Origin: an uncultured Actinomycetes bacterium
GTDB lineage: Bacteria; Actinomycetota; Actinomycetes; Nanopelagicales; Nanopelagicaceae
Length of the DNA stretch: 64,000 bases
Direction: 5' to 3'
NCBI GenBank assembly: GCA_903825945.1
Contig: CAIKCJ010000029.1
Coordinates: 1 to 64,000, forward strand
Made by a program: the position numbers and the translations under genes. This document shows, piece after piece, positions 25,666 to 36,934 of the stretch. The notes below the pieces were generated by a model. The model made no database searches. It saw only the letters and a program-made list of their open reading frames with translations, and was not told the DNA's origin. Numbering within the stretch: position 1 is the stretch's first letter; each line of letters begins with the position of its first letter.

Positions 25666-27450
25666 ATGCAAGAAGCCTTTCAACCTGCCCTGGTTCCGCT
25701 GCCCACTATAGGAAACCTCTCGGACCTCATCGCCGATCGAGCGCTTCGTGAGCCGGACAGGATCTTGCTCTCTCGCCCAGTTGGCGAGCAGTGGCAAGCT
25801 GTCACAGCAAAAGAGTTTGACCGCGAGGTCCGTGATGTTGCCAAGGGCTTAATTGCAAGTGGAATCGGAATTGGCGACCGAGTCGCCATCATGGCAAAGA
25901 CTCGATATGAATGGACAGTTCTCGACTTCGCGATTTGGTATGCCGGGGCAGTAAGCGTTCCCATTTACGAAACTTCTAGCCCTGAACAAGTGAAGTGGAT
26001 CCTTGAGGATTCTGGAGCGAAGGCTCTGATTGTTGAAACGCGTTCTCTACTAGAGCTCGCCTCCCCTGTAACGCCTGCAACCTGCGCAGCAACCTTCATC
26101 ATCGCCGAGCAGGCACTTGGTGAATTGATCCAACTCGGATCTGGAATTAGCGATCTTGATATAGAGACCAAGCGATGCACAGCTCTTCCAAATTCCTTAG
26201 CGACATTGATCTACACATCTGGAACCACAGGCAACCCCAAAGGTGTCTGCTTGTCACACGGCAACTTCATTGCCGAATGTGCAAACGTCGTCGGCTATGC
26301 CAATGATGTATTCCTTAAGGAAGGCGGATCAACTCTCCTCTTCCTGCCAGTCGCCCATGTATTTGGCCGCATGATTGAAATTGGTTCGCTCAGCGCTGGA
26401 CTTCACATGGCGCACTGCGGCGATATAAATCGCCTGCCTCAAGATCTTGCCAGCTTCAAGCCCACTCTCGTACTAGCAGTGCCACGAATCTTTGAGAAGG
26501 TGTACAACAGTGCACAGACTAAGGCCGAAGAATCTGGCAAAGGTAAAATTTTTGCAAAAGCGACTGAGGTAGCAATTGCATATTCTGAAGGTATGGATTC
26601 TAAAAAGATCTCATTGCGAACGAGAGTGCTACACACCGTCTTCGATCGCTTGGTCTATTCGAAGATTCGTGCTGGTCTCGGTGGTCGTATCGATGCTGCT
26701 ATTTCTGGCGGAGCTCCACTTAGCCCTCGACTAGGTCACTTCTTTCGGGGGGCAGGTATTACAGTCCTAGAAGGCTATGGCTTGACCGAAACAACTGCTG
26801 GCGCCAGCCTCAATGTAAATAAAGCTCAGAAGATCGGCACTATGGGAAAGCCAGTTCCGGGGACGCAATTTCGAATCGCAGAAGATGGCGAGATTTTGAT
26901 TAAGGGTCCAATCGTTATGCAAAAATATTGGAATAACGAGCCTGCTACTAACGAAGCCTTGACAGCCGATGGCTACTTACGCACCGGAGATCTAGGTTCG
27001 ATTGACGCAGACGGATTCATCACAATGGCGGGGCGCAAGAAGGAGATCATCATTACCTCCGGTGGCAAGAACGTTGCCCCTGAAATCTTGGAAGACCGAC
27101 TTCGTTCTCACCCGCTTGTCAGTCAGTGCATGGTTGTAGGCGATAACAAGCCATTTATCGCGGCCCTGATCACCCTCGATCCTGATGCTATGAAATCCTG
27201 GGCAGCTGCCAACTCTAAAGCAGCTCTATCTTCGAGAGATCTCACGCATGATGCCGCTCTTCGAGATGCTATTCAAAGCGCCGTCGACTATGCCAACAAG
27301 GCAGTGAGTCGAGCAGAATCAATTCGAAAATTCTCCATTCTCGCAGAAGATTTCACCATCGCTGGCGGACAACTGACTGCCAAGCTCTCGGTAAAGCGCC
27401 ATGTTGTTAATCAACAATATGCGGCCGAGATAGCCGAACTTTTTGCCTAA
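25666..27450 (+). CDS. Long-chain fatty-acid-CoA ligase (AMP-binding family)
   Basis: Activates fatty acids as acyl-AMP and then acyl-CoA. The 594-residue protein has the phosphate-binding loop YTSGTTGNPKG (183-193), GYGLTETTAG, YLRTGDLG with the ribose-binding Asp, and the hinge and lysine region GRKKEIIITSGGKNVAPE. The ATG at 25666 follows the divergent gap to the ROK gene; the frame is open upstream but lacks family sequence. It corresponds to the FadD15-type gene of Mycobacterium near plsC and pimB. The histidine kinase gene starts within its last 8 bases. Confidence 0.94.
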   Translation: MQEAFQPALVPLPTIGNLSDLIADRALREPDRILLSRPVGEQWQAVTAKEFDREVRDVAKGLIASGIGIGDRVAIMAKTRYEWTVLDFAIWYAGAVSVPIYETSSPEQVKWILEDSGAKALIVETRSLLELASPVTPATCAATFIIAEQALGELIQLGSGISDLDIETKRCTALPNSLATLIYTSGTTGNPKGVCLSHGNFIAECANVVGYANDVFLKEGGSTLLFLPVAHVFGRMIEIGSLSAGLHMAHCGDINRLPQDLASFKPTLVLAVPRIFEKVYNSAQTKAEESGKGKIFAKATEVAIAYSEGMDSKKISLRTRVLHTVFDRLVYSKIRAGLGGRIDAAISGGAPLSPRLGHFFRGAGITVLEGYGLTETTAGASLNVNKAQKIGTMGKPVPGTQFRIAEDGEILIKGPIVMQKYWNNEPATNEALTADGYLRTGDLGSIDADGFITMAGRKKEIIITSGGKNVAPEILEDRLRSHPLVSQCMVVGDNKPFIAALITLDPDAMKSWAAANSKAALSSRDLTHDAALRDAIQSAVDYANKAVSRAESIRKFSILAEDFTIAGGQLTAKLSVKRHVVNQQYAAEIAELFA

Positions 27451-28003
27451 CAGCGAAGAGAGACTAAGAATCTCCAGAGAGATTCATGATGGTTTAGCCC
27501 AAGATCTTGCTGCAATTGGCTATGCGCTCGATGGAATAATAGGAAAGAGCGCTCTTGATCAGCCATCGCGAACCAGCCTGCGCGAGCTCCGAACGGAGGT
27601 CTCACAGCTCGTCACCCGTGTTCGTGATGAAATTTTCACACTTAGAAGCCCGCGCATAGAAGATCTGACGGTGGCTCTGCGCGAATCACTTGAGAAAATA
27701 TTCTCCGGCTCACACTTCCACTACGAAGTCAACGGAACATTGCAAAGCGATATAGGTGAAGAAATCGTTAAAGTGATTACAGAGCTTGCCCGCAATACCA
27801 AGACCTATAGTGACGGGAATTTTTTCAGCGTCCACATAGAAGATGGCTTGATCCGCATCTCTGACAACGGCTCCGGTGGGCTTGATTTCAGTTCGGAGCG
27901 ATTCGGTCTGACTGGAGTAAGGGAGCGATTAACAATTATTCGCCACACCCTCCGTTATGAAAGCGCCAGCAACACAATCATTATCGAAAAACTCTGCGAG
28001 TGA
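27443..28003 (+). CDS. Sensorless NarL-type histidine kinase
   Basis: A 186-residue cytosolic kinase with only the catalytic core. The HisKA_3 phospho-acceptor His15 lies in ISREIHDGLAQDL. The ATPase domain shows Glu114 and Asn118 of the N box, DNGSGG (141-146) and GLTGVRERL (155-163). No membrane or sensory domain precedes it: the frame begins at a TTG that overlaps the acyl-CoA ligase stop by 8 bp. Its input may come from a partner protein or directly from the lipid metabolism neighbours. The response regulator start overlaps its stop (GTGA). Confidence 0.82.
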   Translation: MPNSEERLRISREIHDGLAQDLAAIGYALDGIIGKSALDQPSRTSLRELRTEVSQLVTRVRDEIFTLRSPRIEDLTVALRESLEKIFSGSHFHYEVNGTLQSDIGEEIVKVITELARNTKTYSDGNFFSVHIEDGLIRISDNGSGGLDFSSERFGLTGVRERLTIIRHTLRYESASNTIIIEKLCE

Positions 28004-28584
28004 GAATCATTCTCGTAGACGACCATCAACTTATCCGCAGCGGCTTGCGTGATCTGCTCTCGCTAGCCGGGCATAACATTGTTGCAGAAGCGGCCTCACT
28101 CTCTCAAGGACGAGCTCTCCTAGCCACCGTAGACAACGATCTTATAATCGTCGATGTATCACTCCCCGATGGATCTGGCCTAGACCTGATCAATGACAAT
28201 GGCCGATTCATCGTTCTTACACTTGGTGATGACCCAACTTCTCTTGAAGTAGCCCGTGCTAGAGGCGCACGCGCATATATCCTTAAATCTGATCCTTCCG
28301 AGCATTTACTCGCAGTCATCGAACAGGTGGCACTTGGCCACAAGGTGCTTCCGACAAGTAAGAGAAGATCCACTGAGGTCCGGGCAGCAGCCTTAGCTAT
28401 TACGTCACGCGAATTAGACGTTCTGCAGATTCTGGCACGTGGCTGGAGCACCAAGGAGATTGCCTCTCACTTATTTCTCTCCGAGGCCACAATAAAAACC
28501 CATCTTGCATCTCTCAACAGAAAACTTGTGACAAAAAGCAGGACAGCGGCTGTAGCTCGAGGGCGTGAGCACGGCTTAATTTAG
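28000..28584 (+). CDS. NarL/LuxR family response regulator
   Basis: A 194-residue two-domain regulator. The receiver has the acidic pair Asp7/Asp8 (VDDHQ), the phospho-acceptor Asp52 (IIVDVSLPDG), Thr74 and Lys96 (YILKSD). The C-terminal LuxR helix-turn-helix includes TSRELDVLQILARGWSTKEI and SEATIKTHLASL. The GTG start overlaps the kinase stop by 4 bp, so the two are a translationally coupled cognate pair. The 3' end overlaps the convergent mannosyltransferase gene by 9 bp. Target genes are unknown. Confidence 0.92.
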   Translation: MRIILVDDHQLIRSGLRDLLSLAGHNIVAEAASLSQGRALLATVDNDLIIVDVSLPDGSGLDLINDNGRFIVLTLGDDPTSLEVARARGARAYILKSDPSEHLLAVIEQVALGHKVLPTSKRRSTEVRAAALAITSRELDVLQILARGWSTKEIASHLFLSEATIKTHLASLNRKLVTKSRTAAVARGREHGLI

Positions 28585-29739
28585 TTCAAGAAGTTTGGCA
28601 AAACGCTTTCCCCAGATATCCCAACTCCATGTAGCATCGGCCCACTTCTTGCCTTCGGCTCCCATGTGTTGCAATTTCGGCATATCGTTCAACAGTTTGT
28701 TGATGGCAGTGGCAATCGCTATAACTCTTTTACCGTCGACTACCTCCCCGGTAATTCCGGGTAGAACTGCGTCAGGCGCGCCACCAGAGGCACCCGCCAG
28801 TACTGGAATTCCAGATGAGCTTGCTTCAAGATAGACAATTCCAAGACCTTCTACTTCCAGGCCAGCTAGCCTAGATCGCGATGGCATCGCAAAGAGATCG
28901 CCGAGCCTAAAATATTCGGGCAACTGCGAATATTCCACACGGCCAGCAAATTCAACATAACTCTGTAATGAATTCTTCTTGATTAAGGCATCAAGATGCG
29001 CCTTGCGCGGTCCAGTGCCAACAAAGAGGACCTTCACATCTGGATGTGCGCTAATAATTGCTGGGAGAGCTTCAATGAGTTTGTCTTGACCCTTGCGATG
29101 CACCAATCGTCCAACAGAAACAATTACTTTCTTTCCTGCAAGATTGAATTTCTCTATTAACTCGGGGTTTTTATCTCCTGGAGTGAAGTGTGAAATTGAA
29201 ATTCCAGGTGCAATCTGAACCAACGCGCAAGTTGGTGCTACTACTGGCCACATGGCTCGCTTGGTAAAGTCGCCAAGATATGTCAGCACATCAATCTTTT
29301 TAGTAGATCGAGCAAATATCCACTTGAAGGGCGCAATCTTCGCCCACCAAACTTCATGCCCGTGTGTAAGCGCAACTATCTTCTTCGCTCCCGAGCGACG
29401 CAGATATCCTGACATCCAAGCCAGGGGCATCGCTGCACCAAACCAGACTGTCTCTGATTCATATTTCTTCATGAGAGCGCTCACGGCACGATTGACGCGA
29501 GGCGTTGGGAGTAAAACTTTTGTTTTGTCTCGATAAATTATGGCACCAGTCTTTGCGCTCAAAGCCTTGTCAAAATTCTCGCTACCCTCTTGGGCTGAGG
29601 TATAAATGACAAGCTCCCGGCCATCTAGGTAGTCGAGAAGTCCGAGTATGAAAGTCTCGATCCCGCCTGCTCTAGGACCAAGATCATTTGTGACCAGCAG
29701 AAATCGTCGACTTGGATTAATCGATGATGAGCTCACCAC
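28576..29739 (-). CDS. pimB: GT4 glycosyltransferase, PimB-like mannosyltransferase
   Basis: A 387-residue GT-B enzyme of family GT4. Visible are the N-terminal acceptor-side segment LGPRAGGIETFILGLL, the GRLVHRKGQDKLIEALP start of the second domain and the EX7E motif (EGLGIVYLE) for nucleotide-sugar binding. In Mycobacterium the equivalent gene beside the acyl-CoA ligase is pimB (Rv2188c), which adds the second mannose to phosphatidylinositol mannoside. This fits the presence of ino1 in the window. The exact linkage is inferred from synteny. The start is a GTG overlapping the divergent RibD-C gene. Confidence 0.82.
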   Translation of the reverse strand: MVSSSSINPSRRFLLVTNDLGPRAGGIETFILGLLDYLDGRELVIYTSAQEGSENFDKALSAKTGAIIYRDKTKVLLPTPRVNRAVSALMKKYESETVWFGAAMPLAWMSGYLRRSGAKKIVALTHGHEVWWAKIAPFKWIFARSTKKIDVLTYLGDFTKRAMWPVVAPTCALVQIAPGISISHFTPGDKNPELIEKFNLAGKKVIVSVGRLVHRKGQDKLIEALPAIISAHPDVKVLFVGTGPRKAHLDALIKKNSLQSYVEFAGRVEYSQLPEYFRLGDLFAMPSRSRLAGLEVEGLGIVYLEASSSGIPVLAGASGGAPDAVLPGITGEVVDGKRVIAIATAINKLLNDMPKLQHMGAEGKKWADATWSWDIWGKRFAKLLELN

Positions 29740-30305
29740 GGAAGGTTAAACCATCTAGGCTAGGAGACGTGAGTGCGACAGATCTATCGAAGCCGCTGAT
29801 TGTGGGCAATTTGCTCCTCTCTCACGCTGGACGTGCAGTTCGAGAGGGCAGCTCTAAAGCTCTCTCTTTCCCGGCTGATCGAAGACGTTTTCATCAATTG
29901 CGATCGCAAGCAGACCTCATCCTTATAGGGGGAAATACGGCGCGTAATGAACCGTATGGGACAACCCCCGTGCCACTCCTTGTGCTCTCGCGCTCTGCGC
30001 TTGCACCATCAATTGCTAGCAATCATCACGCTAGCGTTCTTAATTCCTCACTTGCCCAGGCGCTATCTCACATCGATCATGGATTTCGCAGCATCCTGCT
30101 TGAGGCCGGGCCTAGCTTGATTAAAGAAGCTCTGGAGGCAAAGCTCATCGACACTTTCTATCTCACCATAAGCAACACAGAAGGCGATGCGGATGCTCCG
30201 AGTTATGATTTGAGTTCAGCCCTTGGTACGTACGTGCTTATTGAAGAAGAACCAGTAGATGGCGGAACCTTTTTCACCTATTCACTCGCGCCTACTCCGC
30301 AATAG
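29724..30305 (+). CDS. RibD C-terminal / dihydrofolate reductase-fold protein
   Basis: A 193-residue stand-alone reductase domain of the RibD-C family, with the NADPH-side pattern ADLILIGGNTARNEPYG and LLEAGPSLIKEAL. It lacks the deaminase domain of full RibD. Such proteins may act in riboflavin-like pyrimidine reduction or on unknown substrates. The start is uncertain: an ATG at 29724 lies inside the divergent mannosyltransferase start, and a GTG at 29769 would remove 15 residues. The DUF3000 gene follows after 25 bp. Confidence 0.78.
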   Translation: MMSSPRKVKPSRLGDVSATDLSKPLIVGNLLLSHAGRAVREGSSKALSFPADRRRFHQLRSQADLILIGGNTARNEPYGTTPVPLLVLSRSALAPSIASNHHASVLNSSLAQALSHIDHGFRSILLEAGPSLIKEALEAKLIDTFYLTISNTEGDADAPSYDLSSALGTYVLIEEEPVDGGTFFTYSLAPTPQ

Positions 30306-30330
30306 CCCTGACACGAATTACCCTTAATCA

Positions 30331-30921
30331 ATGGCGGCTAACCTGACCTTCGACGAGATTGTCGGACAAATCCGAGGCATTGTTACACGAGCCCAGATTC
30401 TTGTAGAAGAAGTTCCTGCCCCTCAAAAATTAGCACCTTATGCATTCGCCATGACTGCAGATGTCACGACTTTGGATGCGATCGACAACGATGATTGCGA
30501 TGATGAAGACCTTGCAACTGCTCGCTTCGTGCTTCTCCATGATCCTGCTGGCCAGGAAGGCTGGCTCGGCGACTACCGCTGTGTCACATTTGTACGCGCA
30601 AACATTGATCAAGATATGGCAAACGATCCTGTTCTAGCGAGTGTCGGTTGGAGTTGGCTCTTGGAAGCTCTCGCCAAGAATGATTGCGAATTCACGGCGC
30701 CAAGTGGAACCGTTACGCGAGTTGCTAGCTCATCATTTGGATCTCTTGATGAACGTGCTGACTCCGCTGAACTCGAAGTTCGTGCATCGTGGACGCCCAC
30801 ACATGGAGATCAGTTACCTTCGCACGTCCGCGCGTGGCTGGCTCTCCTCGAACAATGTGCAGGTCTTGCACCAATTCCGGAAGGTGTCTCAGAATTACAC
30901 CGCAGCCCGATCTCGAAATAG
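30331..30921 (+). CDS. DUF3000 protein
   Basis: A 196-residue soluble acidic protein of an actinobacterial family without known function. Recognised from its overall pattern (GWLGDYRCVTFVRANID, VGWSWLLEAL, ASWTP and AWLALLEQCAGL near the end) and from its fixed place before the RNase D-type gene and dxs, as in Rv2680-Rv2682c. The next gene starts 6 bp downstream, so both are one transcription unit. Confidence 0.88.
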   Translation: MAANLTFDEIVGQIRGIVTRAQILVEEVPAPQKLAPYAFAMTADVTTLDAIDNDDCDDEDLATARFVLLHDPAGQEGWLGDYRCVTFVRANIDQDMANDPVLASVGWSWLLEALAKNDCEFTAPSGTVTRVASSSFGSLDERADSAELEVRASWTPTHGDQLPSHVRAWLALLEQCAGLAPIPEGVSELHRSPISK

Positions 30922-30926
30922 AGCAG

Positions 30927-32225
30927 GTGGAGCCCGCGCAGCCACTGGCTACGCCTCTGCTGGAACCAAGACATCCGATGGATGATTTGGTAAGAACTCC
31001 TCAATCTTTTCTGCAGATGCTCCAACACCTCGCAGCCGGTCATGGCCCAATAGCGATCGATGCTGAACGCGCATCTGGTTATCGATACAGCCAACGTGCA
31101 TATCTCATTCAAATTTTTCGTCGTGATGGTGGCTTACATCTGATTGACCCAATAGCTGTTCCAGATCCGCAACTCTGGCAAAAACTCAGTTCCCAATTTG
31201 AGGATACGGAGTGGATCATTCATGCCAGCACCCAGGATCTAGCATGCCTTCGAGAGTTGGGCCTAGATCCAAAAGTTCTCTTTGATACCGAACTAGGTGG
31301 ACGTATTGCTGGTTGTGCTCGCGTCGGACTAGGTCCACTCTGTGAATCTCTTCTTGGGCTCGCACTTGCGAAAGAACACAGCGCAGTGGATTGGTCTATT
31401 AGACCGTTGAGGACCGAGTGGCTCATTTATGCTGCCCTCGACGTCGATGTGCTGGTAGACCTTCGAGATGAAGTGGAAAAGCTCCTTGCGAATGAAGGAA
31501 AGCTTGCCTGGGCGAAAGAGGACTTCGCGGCAATCCTTCGCAATCCACCGGCTGCTGCTCGAAAAGACCCTTGGCGTCGCACCTCCGGAATGCATAAAGT
31601 TCGAGATCGAATGACGCTGGGAATTATCAAAGCGCTCTGGCATGCTCGCGATGAGTTTGCTAAGAAGGTAGATATATCGCCGGGGCGAATTTTCAACGAC
31701 GAAATACTCCTTGAAATAGCGACCCGCAGACCTAAAACTATTGATGAGTTCAACAAACTCGTTAAGCGCAGAACTCGTGTCGAGAATTTACCCACTACTG
31801 AATGGTTTGCACTTCTTCACTCCACGCTATTGCTTGCGATGGATGAACTGCCAGAAATTCGTACACCTGCTGTTGGGTTACCACCACTGAAGGTTTGGAA
31901 AGATCGAAATGTCATGGCACATGCCCGCATCACCCATGCTCGTTCTGCTCTTGCCGATCTGGCACAACAATTAAAGATGCCTACTGAAAATCTTCTCTCC
32001 CCCGAAATGCTTCGCCAATTAATGTGGAAGAACCCACCATTAGACGCTGGTGCGAACCAGGATTTCTTCCACCAATACATTGGCGCCACTTTGCGTGAGT
32101 TAGGTGCGCGAGAGTGGCAGATTGATCAATCCTGGGAATGCTTATGTGCTCCTCTTGTAGCAACCGAGCCACTCATTTCCGAAATAGCAGATGAAACGAA
32201 AGAAGAAGGCCCTACTTCTGATTGA
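30927..32225 (+). CDS. rnd: Ribonuclease D-type 3'-5' exonuclease with HRDC domain
   Basis: A 432-residue RNA-processing exonuclease. The DEDD catalytic residues are visible: Asp and Glu in [12 protein letters not shown], Asp in [10 protein letters not shown], and the last Asp in [12 protein letters not shown]. An HRDC domain follows ([20 protein letters not shown]). The start was set at a GTG at 30927 because family members begin with a TPLLEPR-like segment, present here as [10 protein letters not shown]; an ATG at 30978 would miss it. It converges with dxs, overlapping by 14 bp. Confidence 0.9.
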   Translation: MEPAQPLATPLLEPRHPMDDLVRTPQSFLQMLQHLAAGHGPIAIDAERASGYRYSQRAYLIQIFRRDGGLHLIDPIAVPDPQLWQKLSSQFEDTEWIIHASTQDLACLRELGLDPKVLFDTELGGRIAGCARVGLGPLCESLLGLALAKEHSAVDWSIRPLRTEWLIYAALDVDVLVDLRDEVEKLLANEGKLAWAKEDFAAILRNPPAAARKDPWRRTSGMHKVRDRMTLGIIKALWHARDEFAKKVDISPGRIFNDEILLEIATRRPKTIDEFNKLVKRRTRVENLPTTEWFALLHSTLLLAMDELPEIRTPAVGLPPLKVWKDRNVMAHARITHARSALADLAQQLKMPTENLLSPEMLRQLMWKNPPLDAGANQDFFHQYIGATLRELGAREWQIDQSWECLCAPLVATEPLISEIADETKEEGPTSD

Positions 32226-34149
32226 TGGCTGAAGAATTTTCTTCCGTCGAGCGTGTGGTTTCATGCGCAGCTGATTTACCGGATTGAGCAGAGATTGCCC
32301 AAGAGACGAGATCGCGTGTGATGCTCTGAACATTCATACCGAGATCGTTGAGAATTTCTTCACGCTTTGAATGTTCGATGAATTCCAGCGGCACTCCAAT
32401 TGAATGGATAGGCAGATCAATCCCTGCCTCGCGCAGCAACTCTGCAACCGTGCTTCCGATTCCGGCATGTTTAATGCCATCTTCGATCACAACTACACAT
32501 TTATATCTCTGAGCCATAGTGATAAGTGAAGCAGGCAGAGGCTTGACCCAGCGTGGATCAATAACAGTTACCCCGACACCCTCACGATAAGCCTGTGAAG
32601 CGGCTTCTACAGAAATCTGAGCCATCGCACCAATACTTACGAGGAGGACATCTGCGCTTTCACCGCGATAGAGAACATCTATGCCATCGCGCCGCTCGAA
32701 TGCAGGGATGTCATCATGGACGGCTCCCTTTGGAAAGCGAACTAAGGAGGGACGATCATTTATTGAGATCGACTCTCTGAGAACTTCCTTGAGTCTAGAT
32801 CCATCGCGAGGAGCTGCCACTGCAAGGGTGGGCACGATTCCGGTAAGAGCTAGGTCCCAGATTCCATGATGAGATGGGCCATCATCACCTGTAATTCCTG
32901 CTCGATCTAAGACAAATGTAACTCCAGCGTGATGAAGTGAGACATCAAGAAGTAGTTGATCAAATGCGCGATTGAGGAATGTCGAATACACAGCCACTAC
33001 TGGGTGAAGTCCGGCAAATGCCATACCTGCAGCAGATGCTGTTGCATGCTGCTCTGCGATTCCTACATCGAAGGTGCGATCTGGGAAGGCTTTCGAGAAT
33101 GCGGTAAGGCCAGTTGGCCCTAACATCGCAGCAGTGAGCGCAACTACTTTGTCATCTTCTAAACCGATGTCGAGAATCTCTTTGGCGAAAACAGATGTCC
33201 ACGATGGGACAGACTTCTTCAGCGGCACACCTGTTTGCGGATCTACGATTCCAACTGCGTGAAACTTCTCTTCCTCATCCTGAACGGCAGGCGCATGTCC
33301 TCGTCCTTTTTCCGTAATCACGTGAACGAGTACAGGCGCACCAAAATTCTTGGCATGGGTGAGAGCACTTTCCAGCGCCGCAATGTTGTGGCCATCAACA
33401 GGGCCAAAATATTTGAGTCCCAAATCTTCAAACATGCCTTGTGGTGCGACAATGTCTTTGATCCCTTTTTTTACGCCATGAAGAGTCTCATAAATGGGTG
33501 CTCCAACAACTGGAGTATGCTCCAGAACGCTCTTTCCCCAGTCAAGAAATTTCTCATAGCCACTTGTCGTACGAAGAGTTGAAAGATACGTCGCCATGCC
33601 GCCAATAGTTGGCGAATAGGAACGTTCATTGTCATTTACGATAATGACCAACGGCAACTCATCTGTCGCGGCTATATTGTTAAGCGCTTCCCACGACATT
33701 CCACCGGTTAGGGAGCCATCTCCAACGACGCACACTACTTTTCGGTCTTTGATGCCTTGAACGCAGAAACCACGAGCAATTCCATCCGCCCATGAAAGCG
33801 CGCTGGAGGCATGAGAATTTTCGATCACATCATGTTCAGATTCAGCTCTACTTGGGTATCCAGCAAGTCCCCCGCGTTGACGAAGTTCATCAAATCGATC
33901 AGCGCGACCTGTAAGGATTTTATGAACGTAGCTCTGATGTCCCGTATCAAATAACAGAACGTCGTGAGGCGAATTAAATGTGCGATGTAGCGCAATGGTT
34001 AGTTCGACTACGCCTAGGTTGGGACCTAAATGTCCACCAGTCTTGGATACTTTCTCGATGAGAAAAGAGCGGATATCGGCTGCGAGCTCGTTGAGATCAC
34101 TCGCAGGCAGCGCTTTAAGATCCTGGGGGCTCTTTACTCGCTCTAGCAC
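32212..34149 (-). CDS. dxs: 1-deoxy-D-xylulose-5-phosphate synthase
   Basis: Thiamine diphosphate enzyme that condenses pyruvate and glyceraldehyde 3-phosphate, the entry to the MEP isoprenoid pathway and also a source for thiamine and pyridoxal precursors. The 645-residue protein has the [13 protein letters not shown] segment, the ThDP motif [16 protein letters not shown], and [15 protein letters not shown] in the transketolase pyrimidine domain. The start is a GTG. Placement after DUF3000-rnd is conserved. It lies downstream of aconitase, with a hairpin (34173-34210) between them. Confidence 0.97.
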   Translation of the reverse strand: MLERVKSPQDLKALPASDLNELAADIRSFLIEKVSKTGGHLGPNLGVVELTIALHRTFNSPHDVLLFDTGHQSYVHKILTGRADRFDELRQRGGLAGYPSRAESEHDVIENSHASSALSWADGIARGFCVQGIKDRKVVCVVGDGSLTGGMSWEALNNIAATDELPLVIIVNDNERSYSPTIGGMATYLSTLRTTSGYEKFLDWGKSVLEHTPVVGAPIYETLHGVKKGIKDIVAPQGMFEDLGLKYFGPVDGHNIAALESALTHAKNFGAPVLVHVITEKGRGHAPAVQDEEEKFHAVGIVDPQTGVPLKKSVPSWTSVFAKEILDIGLEDDKVVALTAAMLGPTGLTAFSKAFPDRTFDVGIAEQHATASAAGMAFAGLHPVVAVYSTFLNRAFDQLLLDVSLHHAGVTFVLDRAGITGDDGPSHHGIWDLALTGIVPTLAVAAPRDGSRLKEVLRESISINDRPSLVRFPKGAVHDDIPAFERRDGIDVLYRGESADVLLVSIGAMAQISVEAASQAYREGVGVTVIDPRWVKPLPASLITMAQRYKCVVVIEDGIKHAGIGSTVAELLREAGIDLPIHSIGVPLEFIEHSKREEILNDLGMNVQSITRDLVSWAISAQSGKSAAHETTRSTEENSSAINQK

Positions 34150-34172
34150 CGTCCCAGTCTAGAGCCCCATGG

Positions 34173-34210
34173 TTGGAAGTGCGAGGCAGATTGACCCTCG
34201 CACCCTCCAA
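34173..34210 (-). terminator. Strong hairpin between acnA and dxs
   Basis: TTGGA-A-GTGCGAGG pairs with CCTCGCAC-CC-TCCAA: about 13 base pairs with one internal mismatch and an 8-9 base loop, 23 bp after the acnA stop. There is no T run on the minus strand, so it may be a Rho-independent terminator of the U-less kind or an mRNA end protector. Confidence 0.5.
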
Positions 34211-34232
34211 ATTATCAAGATTTACTCCAGTT

Positions 34233-36890
34233 TTATCCGATGAGGCTACGCAAGACGTACTGCATGATTCCACCGTGGCGGTAATAATCAGCTTCACCAG
34301 GTGTATCAATACGTACCTTTGCTTGGAAGCTCTTCTCCCCTGCTTTGACGGTTAGAACCTTTGGAGTAGTTCCAGAATTGAGTTCATCAATTCCAAGGAT
34401 TTCAAAGACTTCTGTGCCATCTAGTCCGAGTGATTGAGCACTCTGTCCTTCAAGGAATTGAAGCGGTAGAACACCCATGCCGATCAAATTAGATCGATGA
34501 ATGCGCTCGAAGGACTCTGCGATTACTGCACGAACACCAAGCAGCGCAGTTCCCTTAGCGGCCCAGTCTCGCGAGGAACCGGAGCCGTATTCCTTACCCG
34601 CCAAGATAACGAGAGGAATTCCTGCTGCTTGGTATGCGCTTGATGCATCGTAAATCGTTGCCTGCTCGCCATTGCCCAAGAAGTTGCGAGTAAAGCCACC
34701 TTCAACTCCATCAAGAAGGAGATTCTTGAGGCGAATATTGGCAAAGGTTCCACGAATCATAACTTCGTGGTTTCCACGACGAGATCCATATGAATTGAAA
34801 TCTGCACGAGCAATGCCATGGTCAGCCAAATATTTACCAGCAGGAGAATCTACTTTGATATTTCCAGCAGGTGAGATGTGATCTGTGGTGACAGAGTCAC
34901 CAAGTACTGCGAGAACACGTGCTCCCGAAATATTTGTTACAGGCTTTGGCGTGCGCAGCATTCCTTCGAAGTAAGGAGGTTTGCGGACATAGGTCGAATC
35001 AGCCTCCCACTCAAATGTCTTGCCGGTTGGTGTATCAAGTGACTTCCAACGATGATCACCATCAAAGACTGTTGCATAATCCTTCTTGAACATGTCAGAT
35101 GAAATACATGAACCAACTACCTCATCAATTTCTGCGGCTGTTGGCCAAATATCCTTGAGGTAAACAGGGTGACCTTCTTTATCCAGACCCAAGGCATCGT
35201 TTTCAAAGTCGTGATCCATGGTGCCAGCAAGCGCATAAGCCACAACTAATGGTGGTGATGCGAGATAGTTCATCTTCACGTCTGGGCTGATACGACCCTC
35301 AAAGTTACGGTTACCAGAGAGAACGGCTGTAACAGCTAGATCATTCTCATTAATAGCTTTGCTAATCTCAACCGGAAGCGGTCCCGAGTTACCAATGCAG
35401 GTAACACAACCATAACCAACGAGATTAAATCCAAGAGCCTCCATATAACGGGTGAGGTCTGCCTTGTCGTAGTAATCAGTCACTACTTTGGAACCAGGAG
35501 CGAGAGTTGTTTTAACCCATGGCTTGCTCGAAAGCCCCTTCTCTACTGCCTTTTTAGCAAGCAGCGCCGCACCGATCATCACTGAAGGGTTGGAAGTGTT
35601 GGTGCATGATGTGATCGAAGCAATTGCGACAGCTCCATTTGAGATGCTAGTTGGCTTACCGCCAACAGTGATGTCAATAGCCTGACGTGCACTCTTTTCA
35701 CCAAGGTAGCTTGGAATAATCTCGTTAAATGAAGATTTTGAGGCGCTCAGAGAGATGCGATCTTGCGGACGCTTTGGTCCAGAGATCGAAGGAACAACAT
35801 CGGCAAGGTCTAGCTCTACGTATTCAGAGAAGCGTGGCTCAATAGATACGTCGTGCCACAAACCGTTGCGCTTTGCATATTTCTCAACGAGTTCGATCTG
35901 CTCTGCGCTGCGACCCGTCAAAGTCAGATAACGAAGAGTCTCATCATCGATTGGGAAGATGGCACATGTCGAACCATATTCAGGCGACATATTGCCAATC
36001 GCTGTGCGATTAGCCATTGGGAGGGCCGAGACACCGGGTCCATAGAATTCTACGAACTTGCCGACCACGCCATGTTTACGCAATTTTTCAGTAATCGTGA
36101 GAACTAAGTCAGTAGCTGTTGTTCCAACAGGCAATTCACCCTTGAGCTTGAATCCGACAACACGAGGAATCAGCATAGAAACTGGTTGTCCCAAGAGAGC
36201 GGCTTCGGCTTCGATACCACCTACACCCCAGCCAAGTACGCCTAATCCATTGACCATTGTTGTATGCGAGTCTGTACCTACGACAGTATCTGGGTAGGCA
36301 CGAAGTGCGCCATCGACGTTGCGAGTCATGACAACACGTGCCAGATATTCAATATTTACTTGGTGAACAATTCCAGTTCCAGGCGGAACAACTTTAAACT
36401 CATCAAAGGCGCTCTGTCCCCAACGCAAGAAGCGATACCGCTCTTTATTGCGTTGATATTCAATATCTGTATTTTCTTCGAACGCAGTTTTTGTTCCGAA
36501 AATATCTGCGATGACGGAATGATCGATGACGAGCTCTGCAGGTGCGAGTGGGTTTACCTTTGTTGGGTCACCACCTAGTTCTGCGATTGCTTCACGCATA
36601 GTTGCAAGATCAACTACACACGGGACACCCGTGAAATCCTGCATGATTACACGTGCAGGAGTGAATTGAATTTCAGTATCAGGTTCAGCGGCAGGATCCC
36701 ATTGGGCAAGAGCTGTTATTTGGGCAGCAGTAATGTTGGCCCCATCTTCGGTGCGCAGTAAGTTCTCGAGAAGAACTTTGAGGCTAAAGGGAAGGGTCTT
36801 GGCGCCTTCAAGCCCAGTAATATCGAAGATCTCGTAATTGGTGCCAGCTACTTCGAGATGGCTCTTTGCGCTAAAGGAATTCTTGCTCAT
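34233..36890 (-). CDS. acnA: Aconitate hydratase
   Basis: TCA cycle enzyme that isomerises citrate to isocitrate with a 4Fe-4S cluster. The 885-residue protein is of the AcnA/IRP1 type. Cluster cysteines are in [15 protein letters not shown] and in [14 protein letters not shown], and the swivelling domain near the C terminus has [33 protein letters not shown] is also present. The single gene is transcribed toward dxs. Length and motifs are complete. Confidence 0.98.
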   Translation of the reverse strand: MSKNSFSAKSHLEVAGTNYEIFDITGLEGAKTLPFSLKVLLENLLRTEDGANITAAQITALAQWDPAAEPDTEIQFTPARVIMQDFTGVPCVVDLATMREAIAELGGDPTKVNPLAPAELVIDHSVIADIFGTKTAFEENTDIEYQRNKERYRFLRWGQSAFDEFKVVPPGTGIVHQVNIEYLARVVMTRNVDGALRAYPDTVVGTDSHTTMVNGLGVLGWGVGGIEAEAALLGQPVSMLIPRVVGFKLKGELPVGTTATDLVLTITEKLRKHGVVGKFVEFYGPGVSALPMANRTAIGNMSPEYGSTCAIFPIDDETLRYLTLTGRSAEQIELVEKYAKRNGLWHDVSIEPRFSEYVELDLADVVPSISGPKRPQDRISLSASKSSFNEIIPSYLGEKSARQAIDITVGGKPTSISNGAVAIASITSCTNTSNPSVMIGAALLAKKAVEKGLSSKPWVKTTLAPGSKVVTDYYDKADLTRYMEALGFNLVGYGCVTCIGNSGPLPVEISKAINENDLAVTAVLSGNRNFEGRISPDVKMNYLASPPLVVAYALAGTMDHDFENDALGLDKEGHPVYLKDIWPTAAEIDEVVGSCISSDMFKKDYATVFDGDHRWKSLDTPTGKTFEWEADSTYVRKPPYFEGMLRTPKPVTNISGARVLAVLGDSVTTDHISPAGNIKVDSPAGKYLADHGIARADFNSYGSRRGNHEVMIRGTFANIRLKNLLLDGVEGGFTRNFLGNGEQATIYDASSAYQAAGIPLVILAGKEYGSGSSRDWAAKGTALLGVRAVIAESFERIHRSNLIGMGVLPLQFLEGQSAQSLGLDGTEVFEILGIDELNSGTTPKVLTVKAGEKSFQAKVRIDTPGEADYYRHGGIMQYVLRSLIG

Positions 36891-36934
36891 GAGCCCAAAT
36901 CTAACGCAATTTTGCTGGCTTTACCTAGATCCCA

